Source: Calothrix sp. PCC 7716 (lineage in GTDB: Bacteria; Cyanobacteriota; Cyanobacteriia; Cyanobacteriales; Nostocaceae). From it: a DNA stretch of 64,000 nt. Positions 27,215 to 35,922 of this stretch are shown here, in pieces. A program made the translations under genes and the position numbers. The stretch is taken from the NCBI RefSeq assembly GCF_019977735.1, contig NZ_AP025018.1, positions 5,150,580 to 5,214,579 on the forward strand, given 5' to 3'. The stretch's first letter is position 1, and each line of letters starts with the position of its first letter. The notes beneath the pieces were generated by a model. The model worked only from the letters and a program-made list of their open reading frames with translations, was not told the DNA's origin and ran no database searches.

Positions 27215-30200
27215 ATGTCATTTAATATTTCAGCTTGGTCGATTAAAAAACCAGTCCCGACCATAATTTTATTTATAATTTTGACCTTAATTGGTTGGTA
27301 TTCATTCACCACTTTGGGAATAGATATTAACCCGAATATTGACGTTCCGACAGTTTCGGTGACAGTAACACAACCTGGTGCTGGGCCTGCCGAACTGGAA
27401 TCACAAGTTACTAAAAAAGTAGAAGATGCCGTTGCTTCTTTAGGTAATATCGACGAGTTACGCTCGACAGTCACTGATGGTTCTAGCGTTACAACGATTA
27501 ATTTTGTTTTAGGTACAAACACTGACCGTGCAACAAATGATGTTCGTAACGCAATTGCCCAAATACGACAAAATTTACCCCAAGATGTTAATGACCCAAT
27601 CGTAAGACGGTTGGAATTTTCTGGTGGTCCAATTATGACCTACGCGGTAACATCAGAATCTCGTTCGGTCGAAGACTTGAGTAATTTAGTTGACCAAACA
27701 ATTAGCCGTGCGCTTTTGGGTGTTCGTGGAGTTGCTCAAATTAACCGTGTTGGAGGAGTAGATAGGGAAGTACGTGTAAACTTAGACCCAGAAAGATTAC
27801 AGTCTTTGGGTATTACTGCTACTCAAGTAAACGACCAAATTCGAGCGTTCAACATTAATTTACCTGGAGGACGTGCTGAAGTTGGTGGTAGCGAGCAAAG
27901 TATTCGCACCCTTGGTAGTGCCGAAAGTGTTTCTGCTCTAAAAAACTATGAAATTGTCTTGCCTGGGGGAGGAAGTGTACCTTTAGCTTCTTTGGGAAAT
28001 ATAGATGATAGTTTTGGCGATGTTCGTCAAGCAGCAAAATTAAATAATAAACCCGTTGTTGCTTTTCAAGTGTTGCGAAGTACGGGTAGCGTTATGGTGA
28101 CTGTTGAAGAAGGAGTAAAGCAAGCAGTCGCACAACTACAAAAAACTCTGCCTAAAGATGTCAAACTTGAGCTAATTTTTACACGTGCTACGTTTGTTAG
28201 GCAGTCTTACGAAAGCACCATTGATGAATTAATTCAAGCGTCAGTACTGGCGGTAATAGTAATTTTATTGTTTTTACGTGATTGGCGCGCGACATTAATT
28301 ACTGCTGTGGCATTGCCTTTATCGATGATACCGACTTTTGCTGTACAGCAAGCGTTAGGTTACACGCTTAACAATATGACATTGTTAGGGTTAGCTTTGG
28401 CAGTGGGTAACTTAGTCGATGACGCGGTAGTAGAAATTGAAAATATGGAACGGCACATGGCGATGGGCAAAACGCCAATGAAAGCTGCTTTCGACTCCTC
28501 TGCTGAAGTCGGGTTAGCTGCAATTGCATCGGGTGCTACAATCATTGCCGTATTTTTACCTGTTGCCTTTATGGGAGGGGTTCCAGGTCAATTTTTCCAA
28601 CCATTTGGTGTTACTGTTGCCGTTTCTACTCTTTTTTCTACCTTAGTAGCGCGCATGGTTACTCCTATGATGGGCGCCTATTTACTCAAAGATAAGCACG
28701 AAGGTCAAAATGCAGAAGGTAGAGATGCAGTTCGTGTGTCTAATTTAAATCGTGGTAAGGGGCGCCGTTTTAAACCTTATGCCTCACTGTTAAAATGGTC
28801 GTTACGCCATCGCATCATTACAATTGGCATCGCGGTTGGATTCTTTATAGCTTCTTTAATGCTTGTACCGCTTATTCCTAAAGGGTTAGTGGATGGCGGA
28901 GATATCGGTATTTCTACGGTAAATATTGAATTACCACCAGGTTCAACGTTAAAAGATGTTGACAGAGCAAGCACAATAGCAACTAATATTATTCGCCAAA
29001 ATCCTTTAGTAGAAAGTGTTCTCGCAACAGAACAAATAAATACCGCTTCACTAACAGTTAAACTAAAACCTAGAGAACAACGTAATATTTCTCAAATCGA
29101 ATACGAAAATCAAACACGTCCATTACTTCAACAAGTACCTGGTGCCCGTGTTAGTTTTGCCTCGGCAGGCGCCGTTGGTGGTCGTAAAGACTTAACTATA
29201 TTATTACAAAGCGAAAACCCCGAAGCGTTAAATAGGTCTGCTGTAACGTTGGAATCACAAATGCGGACAATACCTGGTATCGTTGAAGTATCTTCAAGTG
29301 CCAGTTTAGTTAAACCAGAAATACTTGTCATTCCAAACCCACAGCGTGCGGCAGATTTAGGAGTCACCGTACAATCAATAGCACGAACAGCATCGTTAGC
29401 AACAATTGGTGATAACGAAGCCAACCTGGCGAAATTTAATTTACCCGACCGTCAAATTCCTATACGTGTACAAATTGACCCCAAAGCTAGGGCAGATATT
29501 AATACATTCAAAAATCTTCGTGTACCTTCTTCAAATGGTGGCACAGTACCGCTACTTTCCGTTGCGGATATTAAATTTGGTAGTGGACCTTCAACAATCA
29601 ACCGTTTTGACCGTCTGCGTCAAGTCTCAGTAGAAGCTAACTTAACCGGATTATCATTAGGTGATGCTTTAACCAAAGTTTCTCAGTTGCCAGCACTGCT
29701 TTCTTTGCCTGCTGAAGTTATTCAGCGTAGCTCAGGTGACGCAAAAATTATGCAGGATATTTTTAGTCGCTTTGGTTTAGCTGTACTTTTGGCAATTACC
29801 TGTATATACGCGATATTAGTGCTACTTTACAACAACTTTTTGCACCCTATTACCATCATGGCAGCATTACCATTTTGTTTGGGAGGCGCCTTAATTGGCT
29901 TATTAGTATCACAAAAAGCATTGGGTATATACGCGCTGATTGGAATTGTATTGTTGTTAGGTATCGTTACTAAGAACTCTATTTTGCTCGTAGACTACAC
30001 CATTATTAACATGGAAGAAGGAAAACCGCAGCGCGCAGCGTTAATCGAAGCTGGTGTATCGCGGTTGCGTCCTATCATAATGACATCATTAGCGAGTATT
30101 GCGGGCACAATTCCATTAGCATTAGGAATTGGAGCAGGCGCCGAAGTTCGTCAACCAATGGGAGTGGCAATTTTAGGAGGTTTTACAACATCAACATTGC

Positions 30201-30361
30201 TAACACTGCTTGTCGTACCAGTCTTATTTAGTTATATAGACGACTTCCAAACCTGGATTATAAACTTATTTAAATATGGGTTTGCTAAAAAACGGCGCCT
30301 CCGTAGAGACGTGATTAATCACGTCTCTACAAATCCCGACATGGAGGAAATAAGAAAATAA
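27215..30361 (+). CDS. RND multidrug/solute efflux pump (AcrB/HAE1-like)
   Basis: 1048 aa, normal length for an AcrB-type trimeric proton antiporter. Twelve membrane helices are expected. The proton-relay residues are present: the Asp pair Asp402/Asp403 in NLVDDAVVEIENM (TM4) and Lys920 in GIVTKNSILLVDY (TM10). The porter domain begins PNIDVPTVSVTVTQPGA. The last ~20 codons are unusual: residues ~1030-1039 are encoded by a perfect 28-bp dispersed palindrome, so the natural C-terminus was probably altered by repeat insertion. It is co-transcribed with the upstream adaptor; no outer-membrane TolC gene is adjacent. Substrate unknown. Confidence 0.94.
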   Translation: MSFNISAWSIKKPVPTIILFIILTLIGWYSFTTLGIDINPNIDVPTVSVTVTQPGAGPAELESQVTKKVEDAVASLGNIDELRSTVTDGSSVTTINFVLGTNTDRATNDVRNAIAQIRQNLPQDVNDPIVRRLEFSGGPIMTYAVTSESRSVEDLSNLVDQTISRALLGVRGVAQINRVGGVDREVRVNLDPERLQSLGITATQVNDQIRAFNINLPGGRAEVGGSEQSIRTLGSAESVSALKNYEIVLPGGGSVPLASLGNIDDSFGDVRQAAKLNNKPVVAFQVLRSTGSVMVTVEEGVKQAVAQLQKTLPKDVKLELIFTRATFVRQSYESTIDELIQASVLAVIVILLFLRDWRATLITAVALPLSMIPTFAVQQALGYTLNNMTLLGLALAVGNLVDDAVVEIENMERHMAMGKTPMKAAFDSSAEVGLAAIASGATIIAVFLPVAFMGGVPGQFFQPFGVTVAVSTLFSTLVARMVTPMMGAYLLKDKHEGQNAEGRDAVRVSNLNRGKGRRFKPYASLLKWSLRHRIITIGIAVGFFIASLMLVPLIPKGLVDGGDIGISTVNIELPPGSTLKDVDRASTIATNIIRQNPLVESVLATEQINTASLTVKLKPREQRNISQIEYENQTRPLLQQVPGARVSFASAGAVGGRKDLTILLQSENPEALNRSAVTLESQMRTIPGIVEVSSSASLVKPEILVIPNPQRAADLGVTVQSIARTASLATIGDNEANLAKFNLPDRQIPIRVQIDPKARADINTFKNLRVPSSNGGTVPLLSVADIKFGSGPSTINRFDRLRQVSVEANLTGLSLGDALTKVSQLPALLSLPAEVIQRSSGDAKIMQDIFSRFGLAVLLAITCIYAILVLLYNNFLHPITIMAALPFCLGGALIGLLVSQKALGIYALIGIVLLLGIVTKNSILLVDYTIINMEEGKPQRAALIEAGVSRLRPIIMTSLASIAGTIPLALGIGAGAEVRQPMGVAILGGFTTSTLLTLLVVPVLFSYIDDFQTWIINLFKYGFAKKRRLRRDVINHVSTNPDMEEIRK
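30303..30330. repeat. Perfect 28-bp palindrome inside the RND pump gene
   Basis: GTAGAGACGTGATT followed by its exact reverse complement, within the last codons of the pump gene. It is the same family as 27160-27179 and 19480-19509. Confidence 0.9.
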
Positions 30362-30369
30362 TCAATTTT

Positions 30370-31287
30370 ATGCTCAATCAACAAAAACTACCATTTCTAG
30401 AGTCTATTGGTTGGCAGCTAAAAAATGTATATCAAATGAGTGAAAAAGAAATGGTTCAATTGTATCAACGCAATTGGCATCATCAAACTACCTTCAACAA
30501 TTTAAAACAAGAAGAAAAGGATTTTGTTCATTATTTAGCAAAAAAATATAACTCTTGGATATTACCGGATTTTGAAATGTTTAGTATTGAACATCACAAT
30601 AATATACTTAAAATCCTTGATGCTTTTAATCCAGAAGTTTTCAAAAAAGCTTTTGCATACTTTGGCGGTGGTACACTCTTGGCGTTAGAGTATGATGAAT
30701 ACAGGCTTAGTAAAGATGTTGATTTTCTCTTCCCTTATGGAACTGAAAATTACAGGTATTTAAGAAATTTGATTTACGACGAAGGAATTGTAGCATTATT
30801 TAAAAGTACAAGAGATATCGAATTAGGTGACACTACAATAAATCAATATGGCATTCGTTTCCCTGTTGTAGTCAATGAAACAACTATTAAAGTAGAAATT
30901 GTAGCCAATGGTACTTTTACTTTAGACCCTCCTGTTTATCCTCAATGGACAAAAATTCCTTGTCTGAGTATAAGCGATAGATTTACATCTAAACTAATGG
31001 CTAATGCTGACCGATGGAACGATTCAAGTACACAATCTAGAGATTTGATTGACTTAGCAATATTGCGTGTAAATAACGAAATGCCTGCACGGGCAATCGC
31101 TAAAGCTGAAGAAAGCTACGAAGTCAAGAAGCCATTACTTAAAGCCATTACTAATTTTACTCAACAAGAAAGATATAGAGATAAATGTTTTCAGGAGTTA
31201 AATGTACCTGAAGAAAAATTTCCAATAATAATGGATGGAATAAATAGACTTCTTGTTGACTTTGAATTTGTGAATAGTAAATTATAA
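30370..31287 (+). CDS. AbiEii/AbiGii-type nucleotidyltransferase
   Basis: 305 aa. The nucleotidyltransferase signature is clear: FGGGTLLALEYDEYRLSKD then VDF (GGT, then R-x-S-x-D-x-D), followed by a beta-rich region with KVEIVANGTF and a helical C-terminus (SRDLIDLAILR). PF08843-type proteins are toxin subunits of AbiE-like toxin-antitoxin/abortive-infection systems, transferring nucleotides to tRNA or other RNA. No separate AbiEi antitoxin gene precedes it; instead it has a ~70-residue N-terminal helical extension (ESIGWQLKNVYQMSE, HHQTTFNNLKQEEKD). It starts 8 bp after the RND pump gene, an unusual neighbour. Function as toxin is inference. Confidence 0.82.
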   Translation: MLNQQKLPFLESIGWQLKNVYQMSEKEMVQLYQRNWHHQTTFNNLKQEEKDFVHYLAKKYNSWILPDFEMFSIEHHNNILKILDAFNPEVFKKAFAYFGGGTLLALEYDEYRLSKDVDFLFPYGTENYRYLRNLIYDEGIVALFKSTRDIELGDTTINQYGIRFPVVVNETTIKVEIVANGTFTLDPPVYPQWTKIPCLSISDRFTSKLMANADRWNDSSTQSRDLIDLAILRVNNEMPARAIAKAEESYEVKKPLLKAITNFTQQERYRDKCFQELNVPEEKFPIIMDGINRLLVDFEFVNSKL

Positions 31288-31313
31288 ACTCAGCTTACTC
31301 CGTTTACTTAATA

Positions 31314-32939
31314 CTATTTCATTATTGCTCCGTTTAGATTTGCGTTAGTTAAATCAGCATCCTTCAAATTAGCATCGCGTAAATCGGCGCCACGCAAATC
31401 AGCATTTTTAAAATTCGCGTTACTAAGATTGGCGCCACGTAAGCACGAACCAGATAAGTTTGCTGCTGTTAAATTGGCGCCGCTCAAATTTACATTACTT
31501 AAGTACATACCCATTAAATTAACGCCTGTTAAATTAGCAGCGCTCAAATTATGTGTAAAATCTTGCACGTACTTAAGATTAGCTTTGCTAAGATTAGCTG
31601 TAGTTAAATTAATATGTGTTAATTTGACGCGACTCAAATTAGCACCACTTAAAATAACACCAATCATATTTGCTGGAAATTCGCCTTCGGGGTCACTTAA
31701 TTGTGCTTCAGTTAAATCAGCATCACTCAAATTAGCAAATAATAAATTAGCACCTTCTAATCTTGCTTTAGTTAAATTAGCACCGCTTAAATTAGCTTCG
31801 CGTAAATCGGTTCCACTTAAATCAGCACCAGTTAAATTAGCACCCTTAAGATTGGCGCCGCTTAAATTAGTATTACCAAGCTGTATACTAGTTAAAAGCG
31901 CGTTTTCTAAACAGGCACCAGGAGCTATTAAATAGGCGCCTTTTGTGGCAGGGTCAAAATTATCAGGGAAAATAGTAGCTTCGTTATAAACCGCATGTTG
32001 GAGATTTGCATCGTCTAAATTGACACCCGATATATTGGCATCTAGTAAATCAGCTCGACTTAAACGGGCGCCTCTCATGTCTATATTTTTCAAGTCAGCT
32101 TTACGTAACGTAGACCAGCTTAAATTTGCACCACTTAAATCAATGCGATTTAGCTTAATTTCGCTAAAATCAACACTGCTTAAATCAGCACAACTCAGAT
32201 TTGCGCCATCTAACTTAGTACGAGTTAGCTTTGCTCCACTCAAATTAGCATTTTTGAGATTAGTATTTGTCAAATTGGCGCCATATAAGTTAGTGTTATG
32301 CAGGTTGGCATTCTGAAGATTAGCATTGCTCAGGTCAGCATAGCGTAAATCAATACCGCTAAAATCGGCGCCGCTTAAATTAGCTCGATTTAGCTTGATA
32401 TTATTTAGCGAATATCCAGTAAATACAGCACCTTCTAGTTCAACTTCACAAAAATTACGTTCTCCGTTTTGATAACGATTTAGCAATTCATCAAGATTGA
32501 TTGATGTGCGCTCTTGGGCTATATACATTTGATTAAGTAGCAATAGCATACGCTCTATCTTAAATTCTTCATCGCTGAGTTTTTTAGAAGGTCTTGTCGT
32601 ATTGCCAGTTTTATTACTTTTTTGAACAGAAACAGTATCAATTGCTTCTAAAAAAATAGCAGTAGTATGTAGCAAAGATTCAGATTGATCAAATTTAGAA
32701 AATTCTATATCTGGATTGATATTAGCTTGTTGATAAAAAAGATTTTGTAAATCTGCTACTTCCCACTGTAAACTTTCTACAATTTGGATATCGGGTCGAT
32801 TCTCAAATTTATCTATTAAATTATCTAACTCGCGTTTCATCCCTTGCAAATACTGTTTGAGTAGTACTTGCTGGCGTTCCATTTGTTCTAGCCTAGAAAC
32901 CAAAGATAAAAATTCTCGTTCAGAGTTAGAAATATTCAT
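31314..32939 (-). CDS. Pentapeptide-repeat protein with N-terminal coiled coil
   Basis: 541 aa. Residues ~1-60 form a coiled coil (SLVSRLEQMERQQVLLKQYL). Residues ~155-541 are dominated by A(D/N)Lxx pentapeptides (ANLSGADFSG, ANLTGADLSGTDL, ADLRDANLKDADL), which fold as a right-handed quadrilateral beta-helix. A short non-repeat break at ~315-345 (NEATIFPDNFDPATKGAYL) is typical of cyanobacterial versions. The protein is probably cytoplasmic; pentapeptide proteins may bind partner proteins or mimic DNA, but no specific role can be assigned. Eight GGCGCC sites fall in this gene, the highest density seen. It is divergent from the DUF39 gene across 122 bp. Confidence 0.93.
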   Translation of the reverse strand: MNISNSEREFLSLVSRLEQMERQQVLLKQYLQGMKRELDNLIDKFENRPDIQIVESLQWEVADLQNLFYQQANINPDIEFSKFDQSESLLHTTAIFLEAIDTVSVQKSNKTGNTTRPSKKLSDEEFKIERMLLLLNQMYIAQERTSINLDELLNRYQNGERNFCEVELEGAVFTGYSLNNIKLNRANLSGADFSGIDLRYADLSNANLQNANLHNTNLYGANLTNTNLKNANLSGAKLTRTKLDGANLSCADLSSVDFSEIKLNRIDLSGANLSWSTLRKADLKNIDMRGARLSRADLLDANISGVNLDDANLQHAVYNEATIFPDNFDPATKGAYLIAPGACLENALLTSIQLGNTNLSGANLKGANLTGADLSGTDLREANLSGANLTKARLEGANLLFANLSDADLTEAQLSDPEGEFPANMIGVILSGANLSRVKLTHINLTTANLSKANLKYVQDFTHNLSAANLTGVNLMGMYLSNVNLSGANLTAANLSGSCLRGANLSNANFKNADLRGADLRDANLKDADLTNANLNGAIMK

Positions 32940-33061
32940 CGATTTATAAATAAAAGTAGAGTGCTAACCTGATAACCTATATGCCATGAGCATAGAAGAA
33001 TCCGTATACTCGAATCCTATATCTATGTTTCCCAAGATGAGACTGCCAATAACAGGACACG

Positions 33062-34258
33062 ATGATGCGAACACTTGCGGAAATCAATGAAAAAATCGGT
33101 CAACAAAAAGCTGTAGTTTTAACCGCTTCTGAAATCAAAGCAAGAGTTGCAGAAGTTGGTGTTACTCAAGTCGCTAAAGAAGTTGATGTAATTACAACTG
33201 GTACATTTGAGCCAATGGAATCAAGCGGCGCTATTATAAACTTAGGACATACTGACCCACCAATAAAAATTCGGCGTTGTTGGCTAGATGGAGTGCCAGC
33301 ATATTCTGGTTTTGGTGCTGTTGATTTATATATAGGCGCCAGTTGTACAGTAGAAACGAAAGACGGTGAAGAAGCGCGTGTTCGGAAAACGACACCCAAG
33401 TTGAAACGTGGTGGTGGGCACGTCATAGAAGATTTAATAGCCGGAAAACCAATACAATTGCGGGCAGAAGGGCAAGTAACCGACTGTTACCCCCGTGCTT
33501 CATTTGAAACGACAATTTCGCGCGAAACTATAAATCAGTTTTATTTATTTAATCCCAGAAACCTTTATCAAAATTTTATAGTGGGTGTAAATGGAGGAGA
33601 CAGACCACTATTTACATATTTAGGACCGTTACAACCCCGGTTGGGAAATGCTGTATTTTCAAATCCGGGTGCAATATCACCGCTTCTCAACGACCCAAAA
33701 TTACAACTCGTTGGTATCGGTACAAGGATTTTTTTAGGTGGAGGAGTTGGTTACGTGACATGGGAGGGTACTCAACATTTTCCCTTACAAAAGCGATTAC
33801 CTAACGACACTCCTATTGGTCCAGCTGCGACCTTAGCATTGATTGGCGATGCGAAATCAATGGACGCTCGTTGGGTGCGAGGCTGTTACTTTAAAAATTA
33901 TGGTCCATCTTTAATGCTGGGTGTAGGGGTTCCTTACCCTGTACTTAATGAAGAAGTAGTAGCTCGCTGTGCAGTTCAAGACAAAGAACTAGTGGCGCCA
34001 ATAGTAGATTTTTCAATTCCTCGACGTGTTCGTCCGACATTTGGGTTAGTAAGTTATGCCCAACTAAAATCAGGACGCATTACCATCGAGGGTAAAAACG
34101 TTAGAACCGCCCCCCTTGCAAGTATGTATCTTTCATTACAAGTTGCAATTGAATTAAAACAATGGATTGAAGAGGGTAAATTTACGCTAACCGAACCTGT
34201 GGCTTCAATTTCAATGGAGCGTTCGTTTTTACCACAAGACCGATGGACAGAATTTTAA
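33062..34258 (+). CDS. DUF39/HcyBio family protein (homocysteine biosynthesis type)
   Basis: 398 aa. It matches the DUF39 family by eye (DVITTGTFEPMESSGA, NLGHTDPPIKIRRCWLDGVPAY, DLYIGASCTVE, GGGVGYVTWEGTQHFP). In methanogens and some anaerobes these proteins make homocysteine from aspartate semialdehyde and reduced sulphur, together with a NIL/ferredoxin protein. The conserved Cys of GASC is present. No ferredoxin-like partner gene is adjacent here. Two ATGs are in tandem (33062 and 33065); AGGA lies about nine bases before the first. The exact role in an oxygenic organism, which also has standard methionine synthesis routes, is uncertain. Confidence 0.88.
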   Translation: MMRTLAEINEKIGQQKAVVLTASEIKARVAEVGVTQVAKEVDVITTGTFEPMESSGAIINLGHTDPPIKIRRCWLDGVPAYSGFGAVDLYIGASCTVETKDGEEARVRKTTPKLKRGGGHVIEDLIAGKPIQLRAEGQVTDCYPRASFETTISRETINQFYLFNPRNLYQNFIVGVNGGDRPLFTYLGPLQPRLGNAVFSNPGAISPLLNDPKLQLVGIGTRIFLGGGVGYVTWEGTQHFPLQKRLPNDTPIGPAATLALIGDAKSMDARWVRGCYFKNYGPSLMLGVGVPYPVLNEEVVARCAVQDKELVAPIVDFSIPRRVRPTFGLVSYAQLKSGRITIEGKNVRTAPLASMYLSLQVAIELKQWIEEGKFTLTEPVASISMERSFLPQDRWTEF

Positions 34259-34265
34259 GTTAAGA

Positions 34266-34510
34266 GTGCTGAGTGCTGAGTGCTGAGTGCTGAGTGCTGA
34301 GTGCTGAGTGCTGAGTGCTGAGTTATGAGTCACTTTCTTTGTCATGCTGAACGTAGTGAAGCATCTCTATAACTTATTAAGATTTTAAAGATTCTTCGCT
34401 GCGCTCAGAATGACAATTTAATAATTCCTAACTCCTAACTCCTAACTCCTAACTCCTAACTCCTAACTCCGTTCCTCAGCACTCAGCACTCAGCACTTTC
34501 TACTCAGCAC
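34266..34510. repeat. Composite repeat block: STRR arrays flanking an inverted-repeat element
   Basis: Eight GTGCTGA units (34266-34321), an inverted-repeat element (34340-34415), CTCCTAA units (~34431-34470) and reverse-complement CTCAGCA units (34475-34509). The block fills the gap between two convergent genes, and its outer ends are complementary. Confidence 0.9.
34340..34415. repeat. Small inverted-repeat (REP/MITE-like) element
   Basis: 27-bp terminal arms beginning TGTCATGCTGAACGTAGTGA and ending GCGCTCAGAATGACA, 22 of 27 positions complementary, with a short AT-rich centre. No open frame inside. The arm sequence is a type of dispersed repeat found in several bacterial groups. Confidence 0.75.
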
Positions 34511-34514
34511 TATT

Positions 34515-35507
34515 TCATGCTTCTTCTGGTTTTGGACGTTTAACAGGTTTGGGGGTTGGGCGCCCCGACGTTGTTACAGGTCTAGGTGCTACGTTAACAT
34601 CACTACTTTTTTTAATTGGCAGTGGAGTTTCGCCGTTGCTTGGTCTCTTGAATGGCTTTTTAGAACCACCTTTATTAAAGCTATTAAAGGGTCTTTTTCC
34701 TCCTGGGCCTCCTTTAAATGGTGGGCGCCGTTTTTTCGGCAGGTCAGCAATTGCTTTTCCGCTTTCGATGGCAAGATCGTCACCTTGACGTATCACTTCT
34801 ATATCCCAAAACTTACCTACCGCTCTGGCATCAAGAGTTCCTTTAAGCTTGAGTTTGAAATATTTAGGCTTATCATCCTGCTTGCGGGGAGCTTGCTTGA
34901 TTTTGATGACCAAATTGCTACCGTCTTGCGCTTGGTAAACAACCTCACCACGTACAGAGAACTTACCATCTAAAACAGTTGATGAAGATGTAGTAACTTC
35001 GGATGATTCATCAGCTTGTACGGATGGCAATCTTTCTGTCTCTTCAATATTATTTGATTTAGCAAGTTTTTCTGGCTCCCAAACACCAACTATTTGAAGG
35101 TGTAGTTGGTCATTCTCTTGGCGAGTACGCGGGTAAACAACCCATAAATGTTCTTGTTGTAGGTCGAGATGATTTTTAACCAAACTCATCATCCGTCCAA
35201 GGAGAACGGTGTTGATAGAGGCGCCATCTGCGGTAACAAGCGAACCTTGAGTAAATTGTTCGGCACTGCTCACGTAGCGACCTCGAATAAGACCGATTGC
35301 TCGGTACTGCATCGGTTCGCTAGGTGGTGGAATTGGAGAAACACGGTTCGCGCTTTCACCTAAAGTAGCTTCGCTATTGTCTGACAAAGTTTCTTTTGCA
35401 TAAGCATGATTTTGAATCGGAGTAGCAGATACGGATAGCTTGGCTGAATCAAGATTTGACGTAACTGGTAAGATCGGTTCGGATGACGGCATCAGGTCGG
35501 AATTCAT
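34515..35507 (-). CDS. Conserved cyanobacterial hypothetical protein, basic low-complexity C-terminus
   Basis: 330 aa with AAGGAG well placed before the ATG. Residues ~1-65 are Ser/Pro-rich and probably disordered. The core (~66-245) has strand-rich segments (RAIGLIRGRYVSSAEQFTQG, LWVVYPRTRQENDQLHLQIV, GKFSVRGEVVYQAQDG, PKYFKLKLKGTLDARAVGKF) suggestive of an OB-like or beta-barrel domain. The last ~80 residues are Gly/Lys/Arg/Pro-rich (PFKGGPGGKRPFNSFNKGG), as in nucleic-acid-binding tails. I do not know a function; RNA binding is a guess from composition. It is convergent with the DUF39 gene. Confidence 0.8.
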   Translation of the reverse strand: MNSDLMPSSEPILPVTSNLDSAKLSVSATPIQNHAYAKETLSDNSEATLGESANRVSPIPPPSEPMQYRAIGLIRGRYVSSAEQFTQGSLVTADGASINTVLLGRMMSLVKNHLDLQQEHLWVVYPRTRQENDQLHLQIVGVWEPEKLAKSNNIEETERLPSVQADESSEVTTSSSTVLDGKFSVRGEVVYQAQDGSNLVIKIKQAPRKQDDKPKYFKLKLKGTLDARAVGKFWDIEVIRQGDDLAIESGKAIADLPKKRRPPFKGGPGGKRPFNSFNKGGSKKPFKRPSNGETPLPIKKSSDVNVAPRPVTTSGRPTPKPVKRPKPEEA

Positions 35508-35922
35508 AGAAACTCCTTGCGACGGAGATATATTCCCGCTGTGGGATTAGATTAATCGTAAACACAGAAAGAGCGTTTGTGTGGATGAATGGAAAGTATA
35601 TTTCTTCCATAAGCACCCTGAAGAGCATACCTTATGTGATACTGAAGACGCGATGCCAGTTATTTCAACAAGGAACACCTACATGAAAGATACTGACTCG
35701 CGCACGAGATTCATCTCACAAGTTAGGTGTAAAAAGCGCGTCTTTATACTAGTTTCGGAAGCATATCACAGTTACAATTCTGACGATTCCTCCTAAAGTT
35801 AGCACTCCTAGACTGCTTTATTTTTTGCTATTTGTTATAAAGTTCACAACATAAACGCGGTATTCCGCAAAGTTTTGCAAATTTTTAAATTTTCCTATCA
35901 CGTTTAATTTAACGGAGGTTTT
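35508..35922. other. Intergenic region, divergent promoters
   Basis: 415 bp between divergently transcribed genes. A 71-codon plus-strand frame (35581-35796) has no Shine-Dalgarno and no protein-like features. Apart from the strong CGGAGG ribosome-binding site just before 35,923, nothing distinctive is seen. Confidence 0.5.

Noticed and set aside
31429-31935. 168-codon plus-strand frame (and 32020-32316) opposite the pentapeptide gene
   Set aside because: Periodic Lys/Leu/Ala/Pro pattern is the mirror of the A(D/N)LxX repeats; not a gene.
35581-35796. 71-codon plus-strand frame in the gap before the TPR gene
   Set aside because: No ribosome-binding site, composition not protein-like, and it ends 126 bp before a gene with its own strong ribosome site.
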